This document shows positions 33,989 to 43,731 of a stretch of 64,000 nucleotides of DNA, piece by piece. Under the pieces are notes generated by a model. It searched no databases. It saw only the letters and a list, made by a program, of their open reading frames with translations, and was not told the origin of the DNA. The DNA comes from Rathayibacter rathayi. Lineage in GTDB: Bacteria > Actinomycetota > Actinomycetes > Actinomycetales > Microbacteriaceae. Location of the stretch: contig NZ_CP028129.1 of NCBI RefSeq assembly GCF_004011095.1, positions 1,426,001 through 1,490,000 on the forward strand, written 5' to 3'. Positions within the stretch are counted from its first letter, which is position 1. Each line of letters begins with the position of its first letter. A program made the position numbers and the translations under genes.

Positions 33989-34462
33989 TCAGACGTGCGC
34001 CGGAGCGAGCGCGTCGATCGCCGCGCGGTAGGCCTCAATTGAGCGGGCTTCGCCGGGCGCGGTCATGAAGGTGTCGCGGATGACGCCAGCCTTGTCGATC
34101 AGGAAGGTCGCGCGAGTCGCGTAGCCCCTCGCCTCCAGGAAGACGCCGTACTGCTTGGCGACGTCGCCGTGCGGCCAGAAGTCGGAGAGGAGGGTGAAGC
34201 CGTACCCCTGCTGCTCGCCCCACGCGCGCAGCGTGTGCTTCGAGTCGACGGACACGCCGATCAGTTCGACGTCGGCGTGCTCGAAGAGCGCCAGGTTCTC
34301 CCGCAGTGCGCAGAACTCGCCGGTGCAGGTTCCGGAGAAGGCGAGGGGGAAGAACACCAGGGCGACGTTGCGCCGCCCGTGGAAGTCGCCCAGCTGGATG
34401 CGCTCGCCGTACTGGTTCGCGAGTTCGAAGTCGGGAGCCAGGGTCAGCTTCTCGAGAGCCAT
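33989..34462 (-). CDS. Peroxiredoxin (AhpE-like)
   Basis: 157-aa thiol peroxidase. The peroxidatic cysteine lies in PLAFSGTCTGEFCAL near residue 45, with LGDFHGRRNVALVFF before and VSVDSKHTLRAW after, matching one-cysteine AhpE-type peroxiredoxins of actinobacteria; a second cysteine follows five residues later. The ATG at 34462 (MALEKLTLAPDFEL) is the family start. It is divergent from aceE over 215 nt. Confidence 0.9.
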   Translation of the reverse strand: MALEKLTLAPDFELANQYGERIQLGDFHGRRNVALVFFPLAFSGTCTGEFCALRENLALFEHADVELIGVSVDSKHTLRAWGEQQGYGFTLLSDFWPHGDVAKQYGVFLEARGYATRATFLIDKAGVIRDTFMTAPGEARSIEAYRAAIDALAPAHV

Positions 34463-34601
34463 CGGTCCGATGTCCTTCCGTGCGCACGAAAGTCGCGCGA
34501 GCACGAGGGGCAATGCTAGACCTGCTGCGCGCAGACTCCAAGGAACTGCCAGTATCCGGGCTAGGCTGACGGAGGTGCCCGCGCTCGGCTCGTCATCCGA
34601 G

Positions 34602-34615
34602 CCGCAGATCTGCGG
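34602..34615. promoter_or_regulatory. Perfect 14-bp palindrome upstream of aceE
   Basis: ccgcagatctgcgg is a perfect inverted repeat centred 70 nt before the aceE GTG. A separate stem (ggctcg-tcatc-cgagcc, 34587-34603) abuts it. It may be an operator for a regulator of pyruvate dehydrogenase or part of a leader hairpin. Confidence 0.4.
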
Positions 34616-34677
34616 ATCCGCACCGCTTCATGAGAGTGATGTCTCGGGCACGATCTGCCCCCAGAGAGAGGTCGAGG

Positions 34678-37404
34678 GTGACTGTTAACGATCAGGACCC
34701 GTATTCCGTCGGTCATGTGGACTCGGACCCCGAGGAAACGTCGGAGTGGAACGAGTCGCTCGATGCGCTCGTCGAGGAGCGGGGCCGGGGTCGCGGGCGC
34801 GACGTCATGCTCAGCCTCCTCAAGCGCTCCAAAGAGCTCCACCTCGGCGTGCCGATGGTGCCCACGACGGACTACATCAACACCATCGCGCCCGAGAACG
34901 AGCCCGACTTCCCGGGAGACGAGGACGTCGAGCGCCGCTACCGCGCGTGGATCCGCTGGAACGCGGCCATCCTCGTGCACCGTGCGCAGCGTCCCGGTAT
35001 CGGGGTCGGCGGGCACATCTCGACCTACGCGTCGAGCGCCTCGCTGTACGAGGTCGGCTTCAACCACTTCTTTCGCGGCCAGGATCACCCGGGCGGTGGC
35101 GACCAGATCTTCATTCAGGGCCACGCCTCCCCCGGCCCGTACGCGCGCGCCTTCCTCGAGGGACGCCTCAGCGAGCACCAGCTCGACGGATTCCGCCAGG
35201 AGAAGTCGCACCAGGGCGGCGGACTCTCCAGCTACCCGCACCCGCGCCTCATGCCGGAGTTCTGGCAGTTCCCGACCGTGTCGATGGGCCTGGGACCGAT
35301 CAACGCGATCTACCAGGCGCAGGCGAACAAGTACCTCACCAACCGCGGCATCAAGGATGCCTCCGATCAGCAGGTCTGGGCTTTCCTTGGCGACGGCGAG
35401 ATGGACGAGGTCGAGTCGCGCGGTCAGCTCCAGGTCGCCGCGAATGACGGTCTCGACAACCTCAACTTCATCGTCAACTGCAACCTCCAGCGCCTCGACG
35501 GACCCGTCCGCGGCAACGGCAAGATCGTGCAGGAACTCGAGTCGTACTTCCGTGGCGCGGGCTGGAACGTCATCAAGCTCATCTGGGGCCGCGAGTGGGA
35601 CGACCTGCTCGCCCGCGACACCGAGGGCGCGCTCCTTGACCTGATGAACACGACGCCCGACGGCGACTTCCAGACCTACAAAACAGAGGACGGCGCTTAC
35701 GTCCGCGAGAACTTCTTCGGCCGCGACCCGCGCGCGAAGAAGCTCGTCGAGGGCTACTCCGACGAGCAGATCTGGGGCCTGCGCCGCGGCGGGCACGACT
35801 ACCGCAAGATCTACGCGGCGATGAAGGCCGCGACGGAGCACAAGGGCCAGCCCACCGTCATCCTCGCCCACACCATCAAGGGCTACGGTCTCGGTCGCAG
35901 CTTCGAGGGCCGCAACGCGACCCACCAGATGAAGAAGATGACGCTGGACAACCTCAAGTCGTTCCGCGACACCATGCGCATCCCGATCACGGATGCGCAG
36001 CTCGAGGAGAACCCCTACCTCCCGCCGTACTACCACCCCGGTCAGAACGACGAGGCGATCGAGTACCTGCACGAGCGCCGTCGCGCGCTCGGCGGCTACC
36101 TCCCCGAGCGCCGCTCGAAGTACACGCAGCTGAACCTCCCCGAGGATTCGGCATACGCGGTCGGCAAAAAGGGCTCCGGAACGCAGGAGATCGCCACCAC
36201 GATGGCGTTCGTCCGCATCCTCAAGGACATCCTGCGCTCGAGGGACTTCGGCAACCGCGTCGTCCCGATCATCCCGGACGAGGCGCGCACCTTCGGTATG
36301 GACGCGTTCTTCCCGAACGCGAAGATCTACAACCCGCGAGGTCAGCACTACACGTCGGTCGACCGCGAGCTGCTGCTGGCCTACAAGGAGAGCCCGCAGG
36401 GCCAGATCCTCCACGTCGGCATCAACGAGGCGGGCGCGCTCGCCGCGTTCACCGCGATCGGCACCTCGTACTCGACGCAGGGCGAGCCGCTCATCCCGAT
36501 CTACGTCTTTTACTCGATGTTCGGATTCCAGCGCACGGGCGACGCGATCTGGGCGGCCGGCGACATGATGTCGCGCGGTTTCATGATCGGCGCCACCGCG
36601 GGACGCACCACGCTCACCGGCGAGGGCCTCCAGCACGCGGACGGGCACTCCCCGATCCTCGCGGCGACCAACCCGGCCGTCGTGAGCTACGACCCGGCCT
36701 ACGGGTACGAGATCGCGCACATCGTGCAGTCCGGACTCGAGCGCATGTACGGCGGGAAGCACTCCGACCCGAACGTCATGTACTACATCACGGTCTACAA
36801 CGAGCCGATCGTGCAGCCGAAGGAACCGGAGGACGTCGACGTCGAGGGCATCGTCCGCGGCCTCCACCGCATCTCCTGGGGCCAGTGGGACGGGCCCAAG
36901 GCCCAGCTCCTCGCCTCCGGTGTCGCGGTGCCGTGGGCGATCGAGGCGCAGAAGCTCCTCGCCGAAGACTGGGGCGTCTCCGCGGACGTCTGGTCGGTCA
37001 CCTCGTGGAACGAGTTGCGCCGCGACGGCATCAAGGCCGAGCAGCACAACTTCCTCCACCCCGAGGACGCCGAGCAGGTGCCGTACGTGACGCAGAAGCT
37101 GGCCGACGCCAAGGGCCCCTTCGTCGCCGTGTCCGACTTCTCGCACCAGGTCCCCGACCAGCTGCGCCAGTTCATCCCGGGCGACTTCGCGACGCTCGGA
37201 GCGGACGACTTCGGCTTCTCGGACACCCGTGCGGCTGCGCGGCGCTACTTCCAGATCGACGGCCCGTCGGTCGTGGTGCGCACGCTGCAACTGCTCGCCA
37301 AGCGCGGCGAGGTCGACCCTTCGCTCGCGGTGCAGGCGATCGACAAGTACCGCCTTCTGGATGTGAACGCCGGCACCACGGGTAACGCGGGCGGCGAGAG
37401 CTGA
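34678..37404 (+). CDS. aceE: Pyruvate dehydrogenase E1 component, homodimeric
   Basis: 908-aa thiamin-diphosphate decarboxylase of the pyruvate dehydrogenase complex. It shows [26 protein letters not shown] near residue 115, the ThDP/metal motif [20 protein letters not shown] near 240, and the C-terminal [28 protein letters not shown] segments. The GTG at 34678 ([15 protein letters not shown]) has GAGAGG upstream and suits the family; the frame is open 48 nt further up. The product acetyl-CoA feeds the fatty-acid genes that follow. The long open frame on the opposite strand is a codon-bias shadow. Confidence 0.96.
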   Translation: MTVNDQDPYSVGHVDSDPEETSEWNESLDALVEERGRGRGRDVMLSLLKRSKELHLGVPMVPTTDYINTIAPENEPDFPGDEDVERRYRAWIRWNAAILVHRAQRPGIGVGGHISTYASSASLYEVGFNHFFRGQDHPGGGDQIFIQGHASPGPYARAFLEGRLSEHQLDGFRQEKSHQGGGLSSYPHPRLMPEFWQFPTVSMGLGPINAIYQAQANKYLTNRGIKDASDQQVWAFLGDGEMDEVESRGQLQVAANDGLDNLNFIVNCNLQRLDGPVRGNGKIVQELESYFRGAGWNVIKLIWGREWDDLLARDTEGALLDLMNTTPDGDFQTYKTEDGAYVRENFFGRDPRAKKLVEGYSDEQIWGLRRGGHDYRKIYAAMKAATEHKGQPTVILAHTIKGYGLGRSFEGRNATHQMKKMTLDNLKSFRDTMRIPITDAQLEENPYLPPYYHPGQNDEAIEYLHERRRALGGYLPERRSKYTQLNLPEDSAYAVGKKGSGTQEIATTMAFVRILKDILRSRDFGNRVVPIIPDEARTFGMDAFFPNAKIYNPRGQHYTSVDRELLLAYKESPQGQILHVGINEAGALAAFTAIGTSYSTQGEPLIPIYVFYSMFGFQRTGDAIWAAGDMMSRGFMIGATAGRTTLTGEGLQHADGHSPILAATNPAVVSYDPAYGYEIAHIVQSGLERMYGGKHSDPNVMYYITVYNEPIVQPKEPEDVDVEGIVRGLHRISWGQWDGPKAQLLASGVAVPWAIEAQKLLAEDWGVSADVWSVTSWNELRRDGIKAEQHNFLHPEDAEQVPYVTQKLADAKGPFVAVSDFSHQVPDQLRQFIPGDFATLGADDFGFSDTRAAARRYFQIDGPSVVVRTLQLLAKRGEVDPSLAVQAIDKYRLLDVNAGTTGNAGGES

Positions 37405-37415
37405 CGGCCGAGTCG

Positions 37416-38612
37416 GTGCGCACGAAGGAGCAGACCCTCGCCTGGCTGCGCACCCTCGCAGGCGAACTCTCGACGCAGACGATCAAGCGCCTCGAGGACA
37501 CGCTGCCCTGGTATGGCAGTATGCCCCCCGGCCGACGCTCCGCCGTCGGCCTCGTGGCTCAGGCCGGCATCACCTCATTCATCTCCTGGTTCGACGACCC
37601 CTCGGCCACACCGTGGATTGCGGCGGACGTCTTCGGCGCAGCCCCGAGGGAACTGCTGCGGTCGGTGTCGCTGACGCAGACGCTGCAGCTGATCAAGGTC
37701 ACGGTCGAGGTCGTCGAGGACCGGATCAAGAACGGCGGCGAAGACCTGCGCGAGGGGATCCTGCTGTACTCGCGCGAGATCGCCTTCGCCGCCGCGGACG
37801 TCTACGCGCGTGCCGCCGAGGCGCGCGGCCTCTGGGACGCGCGCCTGGAGGCGCTGGTCGTCGACTCGATCCTTACGGGCGAGGCCGACGACGAACTGCC
37901 AAGCCGCATCGCCGCCCTCGGCTGGCACGGCCACGGCGAGGTCGCCGTGCTGGTGGGCACCGCACCCAAAATGCTTGACGTCGACCAGCTGCGCCGCACC
38001 GCGCGGCACATGGACGCCGACGTGCTGATCGGCGTGCAGGGCAGCCGGCTCGTCCTGGTCATCGGCCGGGCCGAGCCGAGCGAGAACGCCACGGAGGAGA
38101 CCGGTCCGCCGGTCGCCTTCCTCGAGATCGCGGAGGCACTCGAGCCCGGGTTCGGGTCGGGTCATCTCGTCCTCGGCCACGAGGTGCCGACCCTGGTGGA
38201 GGCGTCCCGCAGCGCCCGCGCGGCCCTCGCCGGCTTCGCGGTCGCCCGCTCATGGCGGAACGCCCCGCGACCAGTGAACGCCGACGACCTGCTCCCCGAG
38301 CGGGCCCTCGCCGGCGACCCGCTCGCCCGGCAGAGCCTCATCATGCAGATCTACCGCCCGCTGCAGACGCACTCGACCGAGCTGCTGACCACGCTCTGGG
38401 CCTACCTCGACAACGGCCGCTCCCTCGAGGCCACCGCGCGGGAGCTGTTCGTGCACCCGAACACGGTGCGCTATCGGCTCAAGCGCGTGGCCGAAGTGAT
38501 CGGCTGGGATGCGACGGGCGCCCGCGAGGCGCTCATCCTGCAGTCCGCCCTCATTCTCGGCTCGATGAGCGACCCCGACGGCGCCGCCCGCCGCACGCCC
38601 ATCCGCCGCTGA
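37416..38612 (+). CDS. fasR: FasR-type fatty-acid synthase regulator (PucR/CdaR-like HTH)
   Basis: 398 aa. An N-terminal alpha-helical sensing region (LAWLRTLAGELSTQTIKRLEDTLPWYG, SAVGLVAQAGITSFISWF), a GGDEF-like middle, and a C-terminal helix-turn-helix (WAYLDNGRSLEATARELFVHPNTVRYRLKRVAE) are clear. In Streptomyces the homologue FasR activates the fabD-fabH-acpP-fabF operon, and exactly that operon follows here. The GTG at 37416 is 11 nt after the aceE stop, so it may be transcribed with aceE. Confidence 0.88.
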   Translation: MRTKEQTLAWLRTLAGELSTQTIKRLEDTLPWYGSMPPGRRSAVGLVAQAGITSFISWFDDPSATPWIAADVFGAAPRELLRSVSLTQTLQLIKVTVEVVEDRIKNGGEDLREGILLYSREIAFAAADVYARAAEARGLWDARLEALVVDSILTGEADDELPSRIAALGWHGHGEVAVLVGTAPKMLDVDQLRRTARHMDADVLIGVQGSRLVLVIGRAEPSENATEETGPPVAFLEIAEALEPGFGSGHLVLGHEVPTLVEASRSARAALAGFAVARSWRNAPRPVNADDLLPERALAGDPLARQSLIMQIYRPLQTHSTELLTTLWAYLDNGRSLEATARELFVHPNTVRYRLKRVAEVIGWDATGAREALILQSALILGSMSDPDGAARRTPIRR

Positions 38613-38615
38613 CCC

Positions 38616-38634
38616 CTTGTAGACCCGCGACAAG
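38616..38634. promoter_or_regulatory. Inverted repeat in the fabD promoter, candidate FasR site
   Basis: cttgt-agacccgcg-acaag forms a 5+9+5 inverted repeat in the 88-nt gap between fasR and fabD. A second pairing acaagc...gctttgt extends to about 38648. These are the only obvious symmetric elements in the gap and are placed where a FasR-type activator would act. No direct evidence of binding. Confidence 0.4.
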
Positions 38635-38700
38635 CTCTCTCTGCTTTGTCAGTGGCTCCACGCGCCGCACCCGCGAGCGCAGATCGGAAGACTAAACACC

Positions 38701-39627
38701 GTGATCGTCGTCGTCGCCCCGGGGCAGGGCTCCCAGACCCCCGGATTCCTCGCACCCTGGCTCGAAGTGCCCGCTGTGGCCGAGCAGGTCGCCGCGCACT
38801 CGGAGGCGGTCGGCATCGACCTCGCCGCGCACGGCACCGTCTCGGACGCGGATACTATCCGCGACACCGCGGTCGCGCAGCCGCTGATCGTCTCCGCCGG
38901 TCTCGTCAGCCTCGCCGCGCTGCTGCAGGACGGGCGCCGCGAGCGGATCGCGGGCATCGCCGGGCACTCGGTCGGCGAGATCACGGCGGCAGCAGGAGCG
39001 GGCGTCCTGACGGAGGCCGACGCACTCGTGTTCGTCCGTGAGCGTGCCCGCGCGATGGCCGCTGCCGCCGCCGCAACGCCGACCGCGATGAGCGCAGTCC
39101 TCGGTGGCGACGAGCAGGCGCTCCTCGCCCGACTCGACGAACTCGGCCTCGAGCCCGCCAACTACAACGGTGGTGGCCAGATCGTTGTCGCCGGCGCAGT
39201 CGATGCGCTCGAGGCCCTCAAAGCCGAGCCGCTGCGCGGGACCCGGGTGATTCCGCTGCAGGTGGCCGGCGCGTTCCACACCCGCTATATGGCGCCCGCC
39301 CGCGACTCCCTCGCCGGCGTGACCGCCGGGCTGACCCCCGCCGACCCGACGCTGCGGCTGTGGACGAACCGCGACGGTTCCGTCGTCGACTCCGGCGCAG
39401 CGTTCCTTGAGCTGCTGGTCGGCCAGGTCGCCTCCCCCGTGCGCTGGGACCTCTGCATGGCGGCGTTCGCCGAGGCGGGCGTCACCGGGATCATCGAGCT
39501 GGCCCCCGCCGGCGCGCTAGTCGGCCTCGCCAAGCGCGGCCTCAAGGGCGTGCCGAGCATCGCCATCACGACCCCCGACGACGTGGAGGCCGCCCGCGCC
39601 TTCCTCGACGAGCACGCCGCCCAGTAG
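38701..39627 (+). CDS. fabD: Malonyl-CoA:ACP transacylase
   Basis: 308 aa. APGQGSQTPGFL at the N-terminus, the active-site serine in AGHSVGEITAA near residue 90, and the catalytic histidine in GAFHTRYM near 200. It loads malonyl groups onto AcpP. GTG start at 38701. It is first in the fabD-fabH-acpP-fabF operon, the core type II fatty-acid synthase of actinobacteria. Confidence 0.95.
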   Translation: MIVVVAPGQGSQTPGFLAPWLEVPAVAEQVAAHSEAVGIDLAAHGTVSDADTIRDTAVAQPLIVSAGLVSLAALLQDGRRERIAGIAGHSVGEITAAAGAGVLTEADALVFVRERARAMAAAAAATPTAMSAVLGGDEQALLARLDELGLEPANYNGGGQIVVAGAVDALEALKAEPLRGTRVIPLQVAGAFHTRYMAPARDSLAGVTAGLTPADPTLRLWTNRDGSVVDSGAAFLELLVGQVASPVRWDLCMAAFAEAGVTGIIELAPAGALVGLAKRGLKGVPSIAITTPDDVEAARAFLDEHAAQ

Positions 39628-39637
39628 GAGACACCCC

Positions 39638-40642
39638 ATGACGATCCCTTCCCTCACCCAGTCCAGCGGTAGCGCCTACACCCGCATTCTCGGAATCGGC
39701 GCGGCCCGCGGCGACCTCGTCGTCCCCAACGACGACCTGATCGAGCCGATCAACTCCTCCGACGAGTGGATCCGCCAGCGCACCGGCATCATCGAGCGTC
39801 GCCGCGCCTCCGCCGACATTCTTGCCATCGACCTCGCGACCACCGCCTCGCTGGAGGCGATCGAGAAGGCCGGCATCCGCCCGGAACAGATCGGCGTCGT
39901 CCTCGTCTCCACGATCAGCAACACCGTGCAGACCCCGTCGCTCGCCGCTCTGCTCGCCGAGCGCATCGGCGCGAACCCGGCCCCCGCCTACGACATCTCC
40001 GCAGCCTGCGCCGGTTACACCTACGGGATCGCCCAGGCCGACTCCTTCATCCGCTCCGGTCTCGCCGAATACGTCCTCGTCGTCGGAGCCGAGAAGCTGT
40101 CCGAGCTGGTCAAGGCGACCGACCGCAGCATCTCCTTCCTCCTGGGCGACGGCGCGGGCGCCGCGGTCGTCGGCCCCAGCGACACCGCCGGCATTTCGAA
40201 GACCGTCTGGGGCTCCGACGGCTCCAAGTGGGACACCGTCGGCATGGACAACCCGCTCGCCGCCTACCGCGATGGGACCGCCGAATGGCCCACCCTCCGC
40301 CAGGACGGCCCGTCGGTCTTCCGCTGGGCGGTCTGGGAGATGGCCAAAGTCGCCAAGCAAGCCCTCGCGGAGGCGGGCGTCCGGCCCGAGGACCTCGCCG
40401 CGTTCATCCCGCACCAGGCCAACATGCGCATCATCGACGAACTCGCCAAGCAGCTGAAACTGCCCGAGACCGTCGCGGTCGGCCGAGACATCGAAACCAC
40501 CGGCAACACCTCCGCCGCGTCGATCCCTCTCGCCACCCACCGTCTGCTCGAAGAACACCCGGAACTGCACGGCGGACTCGCCCTGCAGATCGGCTTCGGC
40601 GCCGGACTCGTCTTCGGCGCACAGGTCGTGGTGCTCCCCTGA
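39638..40642 (+). CDS. fabH: 3-Oxoacyl-ACP synthase III
   Basis: 334 aa. The Cys-His-Asn triad is seen in YDISAACAGYTYG (cysteine near residue 123), FIPHQANMRI and TTGNTSAASIP. It primes fatty-acid synthesis by condensing acyl-CoA starters with malonyl-ACP; branched starters are likely in this group of bacteria. The ATG at 39638 has TAGGAG upstream and begins 10 nt after fabD. Confidence 0.95.
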   Translation: MTIPSLTQSSGSAYTRILGIGAARGDLVVPNDDLIEPINSSDEWIRQRTGIIERRRASADILAIDLATTASLEAIEKAGIRPEQIGVVLVSTISNTVQTPSLAALLAERIGANPAPAYDISAACAGYTYGIAQADSFIRSGLAEYVLVVGAEKLSELVKATDRSISFLLGDGAGAAVVGPSDTAGISKTVWGSDGSKWDTVGMDNPLAAYRDGTAEWPTLRQDGPSVFRWAVWEMAKVAKQALAEAGVRPEDLAAFIPHQANMRIIDELAKQLKLPETVAVGRDIETTGNTSAASIPLATHRLLEEHPELHGGLALQIGFGAGLVFGAQVVVLP

Positions 40643-40715
40643 CCTGCGCGAGCCCACCCCTAAACTGACCTACGGTCACTGACGAACACCCGAAAAACCC
40701 CTCAAGGAGAGAACT

Positions 40716-40964
40716 ATGGCACTGTCCACCGCAGAAGTCCTCGCCGGCCTCGCCGAGCTTGTCAACGACGAGACGGGCATCGCGACCGACGCCGTCGAAA
40801 TGGACAAGTCGTTCACCGACGACCTCGACATCGACTCCATCTCGATGATGACCATCGTCGTCAACGCCGAGGAGAAGTTCGACGTGAAGATCCCCGACGA
40901 CGAGGTGAAGAACCTCAAGACCGTCGGCGACGCGGTCACCTTCATCGTCAAGGCGTCCGAGTAG
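40716..40964 (+). CDS. acpP: Acyl carrier protein
   Basis: 82-aa acidic carrier protein with the phosphopantetheine serine in DDLDIDSISMMT near residue 42 (the common DSL is DSI here). AAGGAGAG lies upstream of the ATG at 40716. It is between fabH and fabF and carries the growing acyl chain. Confidence 0.95.
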   Translation: MALSTAEVLAGLAELVNDETGIATDAVEMDKSFTDDLDIDSISMMTIVVNAEEKFDVKIPDDEVKNLKTVGDAVTFIVKASE

Positions 40965-40996
40965 TCAGCGCCCGCGCACCCCGTCCTCGTGGCGGA

Positions 40997-41026
40997 CACC
41001 CCGGTCGGCGAACGTCGGCCGGGGTG
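40997..41026. other. Hairpin between acpP and fabF
   Basis: caccccgg at 40997-41004 pairs with ccggggtg at 41019-41026 across a 14-nt loop that can pair further. There is no T-tract. In this operon position it could stabilise the acpP message or partly attenuate fabF, matching the much higher demand for AcpP. That role is inference. Confidence 0.5.
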
Positions 41027-41063
41027 AGCCCGGCACACACCTTACGGAACAGAGAAGCTCGTT

Positions 41064-42299
41064 ATGACCAAGAAGATCGTCGTCACCGGAATCGGTGCCA
41101 GCACTCCCCTCGGCGGGACCGCCCGGGAGTCCTGGAACGCACTCCTCGCCGGCGAATCGGGTGTCCGCTCCCTTGAGCAGGACTGGGTCGCTCAGTACAA
41201 CATCCCTGTCACCTTCGCCGCCCAGGCCAGGGTGCGTCCGGAAGGGGTGCTCTCCCGCCCCGAGGCGAAGCGCCTCGACCCCTCCAGCCAGTTCGCCCTC
41301 ATCTCGGCCCGCGAAGCCTGGGCCGACTCCGGCATCACCGACGTCGACCCGCTGCGTGTCGGAGTCGACTATGCCACCGGCATCGGCGGGCTCTGGACCC
41401 TCCTCGACGCGTGGGACACCCTCCGCGAGCGCGGCCCCCGCCGGCTGCTGCCGATGACCATCCCGATGCTCATGCCCAACGCGGCCGCCGCCGCGATCAG
41501 CATGGCCATCCCCTCGCGCGCCTACGCCCGCACCGACGTGTCGGCCTGCGCCTCCAGCACCGAAGCCCTGGCGAACGCCTACGAGCACATGCAGCTCGGG
41601 CTCGCCGATGTCGTCATCGCCGGCGGCACGGAGTCGGTCGTCCACCCGCTCCCCCTCGCCGCCTTCGCGTCGATGCAGGCCCTCTCGCGCCGCAACGACG
41701 ACCCAGCCGCCGCCTCGCGCCCCTACGACGTCTCCCGCGACGGCTTCGTCCTCGGCGAGGGCGCCGGAACGCTCATCCTCGAGACCGAGGAGCACGCACT
41801 CGCCCGCGGCGCCCGCATCTACGCCGAACTCGCCGGCGGCGCCGTCACCAGCGACTCCTACCACATCACGGCCCCCGACCCCGAAGGCTCCGCCGCCGCT
41901 CGCGCCATGATCGGCGCCCTCGACCAGGCCGGAGCGGCGCTCACCGACGTCGCCCACGTCAACGCGCACGCGACCAGCACCCCCGTCGGCGACATCGCCG
42001 AATACCGCGCACTGCTCCGCGTCTTCGGTGACCACCTCCCGAACATCGCCGTCTCGGCGACCAAGGCGGCCACCGGCCACCTCCTCGGCGGCACCGGCGC
42101 CATCGAAGCGATCTTCACCGTGCTCGCCCTCCACGAGCGCACTGCGCCGCCCACCATCAACCTCATCGAACAAGATCCTCAGATCCCCCTCGACGTCGTT
42201 ACCAGCCCCCGCGACCTCGGCGACGGACCGCTGGTCGCCCTCTCGAACTCGTTTGGGTTCGGGGGGCACAATGCTGTTGCCGCGTTCCGGACGGTGTAG
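41064..42299 (+). CDS. fabF: 3-Oxoacyl-ACP synthase II
   Basis: 411 aa. The Cys-His-His triad is present: VSACASSTEALANA (cysteine near residue 164), NAHATSTPVGD near 305 and ATKAATGHLLGGTGAI near 340, with the NSFGFGGHNA end. It elongates acyl-ACP chains. The ATG at 41064 follows the acpP-fabF hairpin. Its stop faces the DUF3145 gene, 86 nt apart. Confidence 0.95.
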   Translation: MTKKIVVTGIGASTPLGGTARESWNALLAGESGVRSLEQDWVAQYNIPVTFAAQARVRPEGVLSRPEAKRLDPSSQFALISAREAWADSGITDVDPLRVGVDYATGIGGLWTLLDAWDTLRERGPRRLLPMTIPMLMPNAAAAAISMAIPSRAYARTDVSACASSTEALANAYEHMQLGLADVVIAGGTESVVHPLPLAAFASMQALSRRNDDPAAASRPYDVSRDGFVLGEGAGTLILETEEHALARGARIYAELAGGAVTSDSYHITAPDPEGSAAARAMIGALDQAGAALTDVAHVNAHATSTPVGDIAEYRALLRVFGDHLPNIAVSATKAATGHLLGGTGAIEAIFTVLALHERTAPPTINLIEQDPQIPLDVVTSPRDLGDGPLVALSNSFGFGGHNAVAAFRTV

Positions 42300-42385
42300 C
42301 GCGTCCGCTCTCACCGGATACGCCTCATGGTGCGAGGGACCTGCGCCGCCGTGCTGGTGGGGAGCGCGGTCGAAACGAAGACCGC

Positions 42386-42889
42386 TCAGCCGACCCCGTG
42401 CATCCAGACGACCGGCGCGAAGTCGCCGCCGTAGCGGAAGGGCTCGAGTTCGTCCTCCCAGGCCTGGCCGAGGGCGAGGCGGAGCTCTCGGTGCAGCTCA
42501 ATGGGGTCCGCGCCGGCGAACTCCATCGCGGAGCGGATGCGGTCCTCCGGGACGACGGTATTGCCGACGCTGTCGGTCTGCGCGGAAAAGATGCCGAGTT
42601 CGGGCGTGTGCATCCAGCGGCCGCCGTCGACGCCCGGCGAGGGCTCCTCCGTGACCTCGTAGCGCACATCTGCCCAGCCACGGAGTGCGGAGGCGATGAC
42701 CGCTCCCGTACCAACCGGACCCTCCCAGATGAACTCCGCGCGCTGCGCGCCGCGGAGGACGGGTTGCTCGACCCAGGCAAAGTTCACGGCACGGCCAAGA
42801 GCGCGACCTGTCCCCCACTCGAGGTGGGGGCAGAGCGCGCGGGGGGCGGAGTGCACGAAGAGCACACCCCGAGTCTGCTGCGCCACCAT
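42386..42889 (-). CDS. DUF3145 family protein
   Basis: 167 aa, starting MVAQQTRGVLFVHSAPRALC and containing HLEWGTGRALGRAV and WEDELEPFRYGGDFAPVVWM. DUF3145 proteins are conserved in actinobacteria and commonly lie just after the fab operon, as here, but on the opposite strand. The ATG at 42889 has GGAG 6 nt upstream. Function unknown; the persistent linkage suggests a link to lipid or envelope metabolism. Confidence 0.85.
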   Translation of the reverse strand: MVAQQTRGVLFVHSAPRALCPHLEWGTGRALGRAVNFAWVEQPVLRGAQRAEFIWEGPVGTGAVIASALRGWADVRYEVTEEPSPGVDGGRWMHTPELGIFSAQTDSVGNTVVPEDRIRSAMEFAGADPIELHRELRLALGQAWEDELEPFRYGGDFAPVVWMHGVG

Positions 42890-43106
42890 GGTGTTCTCCG
42901 TTCGTCCCGGTGCGTCTTCCCCAACGACCCGGACCACGGAACACCTGCGGTGCGCCTTCTTCGATTAGACGGTGGACAAGCCACCACGCCCGATGATGCA
43001 GGAGCCGTGCACCTGCGTCAAGGCGGCTCGCCGCCTTGCCTATACTCGGGTCGTCCGCGCCGCCGGACACCGCACACCGTCAGACGACCGCCGGGGAGGA
43101 AGCACC

Positions 43107-43721
43107 GTGTCCGTCCGCGACGGCCTGCTCGCCCTGCTCACGCTCGGCCCCGCCTACGGCCTGCAGCTGCACGCCGAGCTGCTCGACCGCGCCGCGCACC
43201 GGCGGCGGGTCAACGTAGGTCAGATCTATTCGACGCTCGAGCGCCTACGCGAGCGCGGCCTCGTCACGTCGGCCGGCTCCACCGACGACGGTCTCCCCCT
43301 GCACGCCCTCACCGACGCGGGCCGGACGGAGGCGAGCGCGTGGCTGAGAGGAGACGGAGCGTCCCCCGAGGAGGACTGGGACGATGTCCTGGACCGGGTG
43401 CTGCTGGCGTCGAGCCTGTCCGGCGCCGACCTGGCCGCCGTGCTCGACGCCTACGAGCCGCCCCCGTCCGGGAGCAATCCAGAGCGCATGGAGGACGGCA
43501 CCACCGCCGCGCACCCGCAGCGACGCCTCGCCGCGATCGCCGTCCATCTGCGAAAGGAGGCGCTGGGCCGACTGCTCCAGGCCGCCCGGGACGAGCTCAC
43601 CGGCGAGGGTCCGGCACGCGGCGTGCGCGGCTACGCTCAGGAGCGTCCGCGCCGCGGGCGTCGCGCCGTAAGTCGGGAGGAGACAGGCACGGGTGAGACA
43701 AGCACAGGTGCTGTCGCCTAA
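43107..43721 (+). CDS. PadR-family transcriptional regulator
   Basis: 204 aa with an N-terminal PadR winged helix (DGLLALLTLGPAYGLQLHAELLDR, QIYSTLERLRERGLV) and a C-terminal region that may form the dimerisation helix, ending in an Arg-rich tail. The GTG at 43107 has GGAGGA 7 nt upstream. The next gene starts 10 nt after its stop. PadR proteins usually repress transport or stress genes; the target is unknown, although the co-oriented secreted protein is a candidate. Confidence 0.85.
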   Translation: MSVRDGLLALLTLGPAYGLQLHAELLDRAAHRRRVNVGQIYSTLERLRERGLVTSAGSTDDGLPLHALTDAGRTEASAWLRGDGASPEEDWDDVLDRVLLASSLSGADLAAVLDAYEPPPSGSNPERMEDGTTAAHPQRRLAAIAVHLRKEALGRLLQAARDELTGEGPARGVRGYAQERPRRGRRAVSREETGTGETSTGAVA

Positions 43722-43731
43722 GGTTGTTCGC

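Noticed and set aside
34561..37290. A 909-codon open frame antisense to aceE
   Set aside because: The plus-strand frame has every E1 motif. The antisense frame is a mirror of high GC at third codon positions and shows no recognisable domain.
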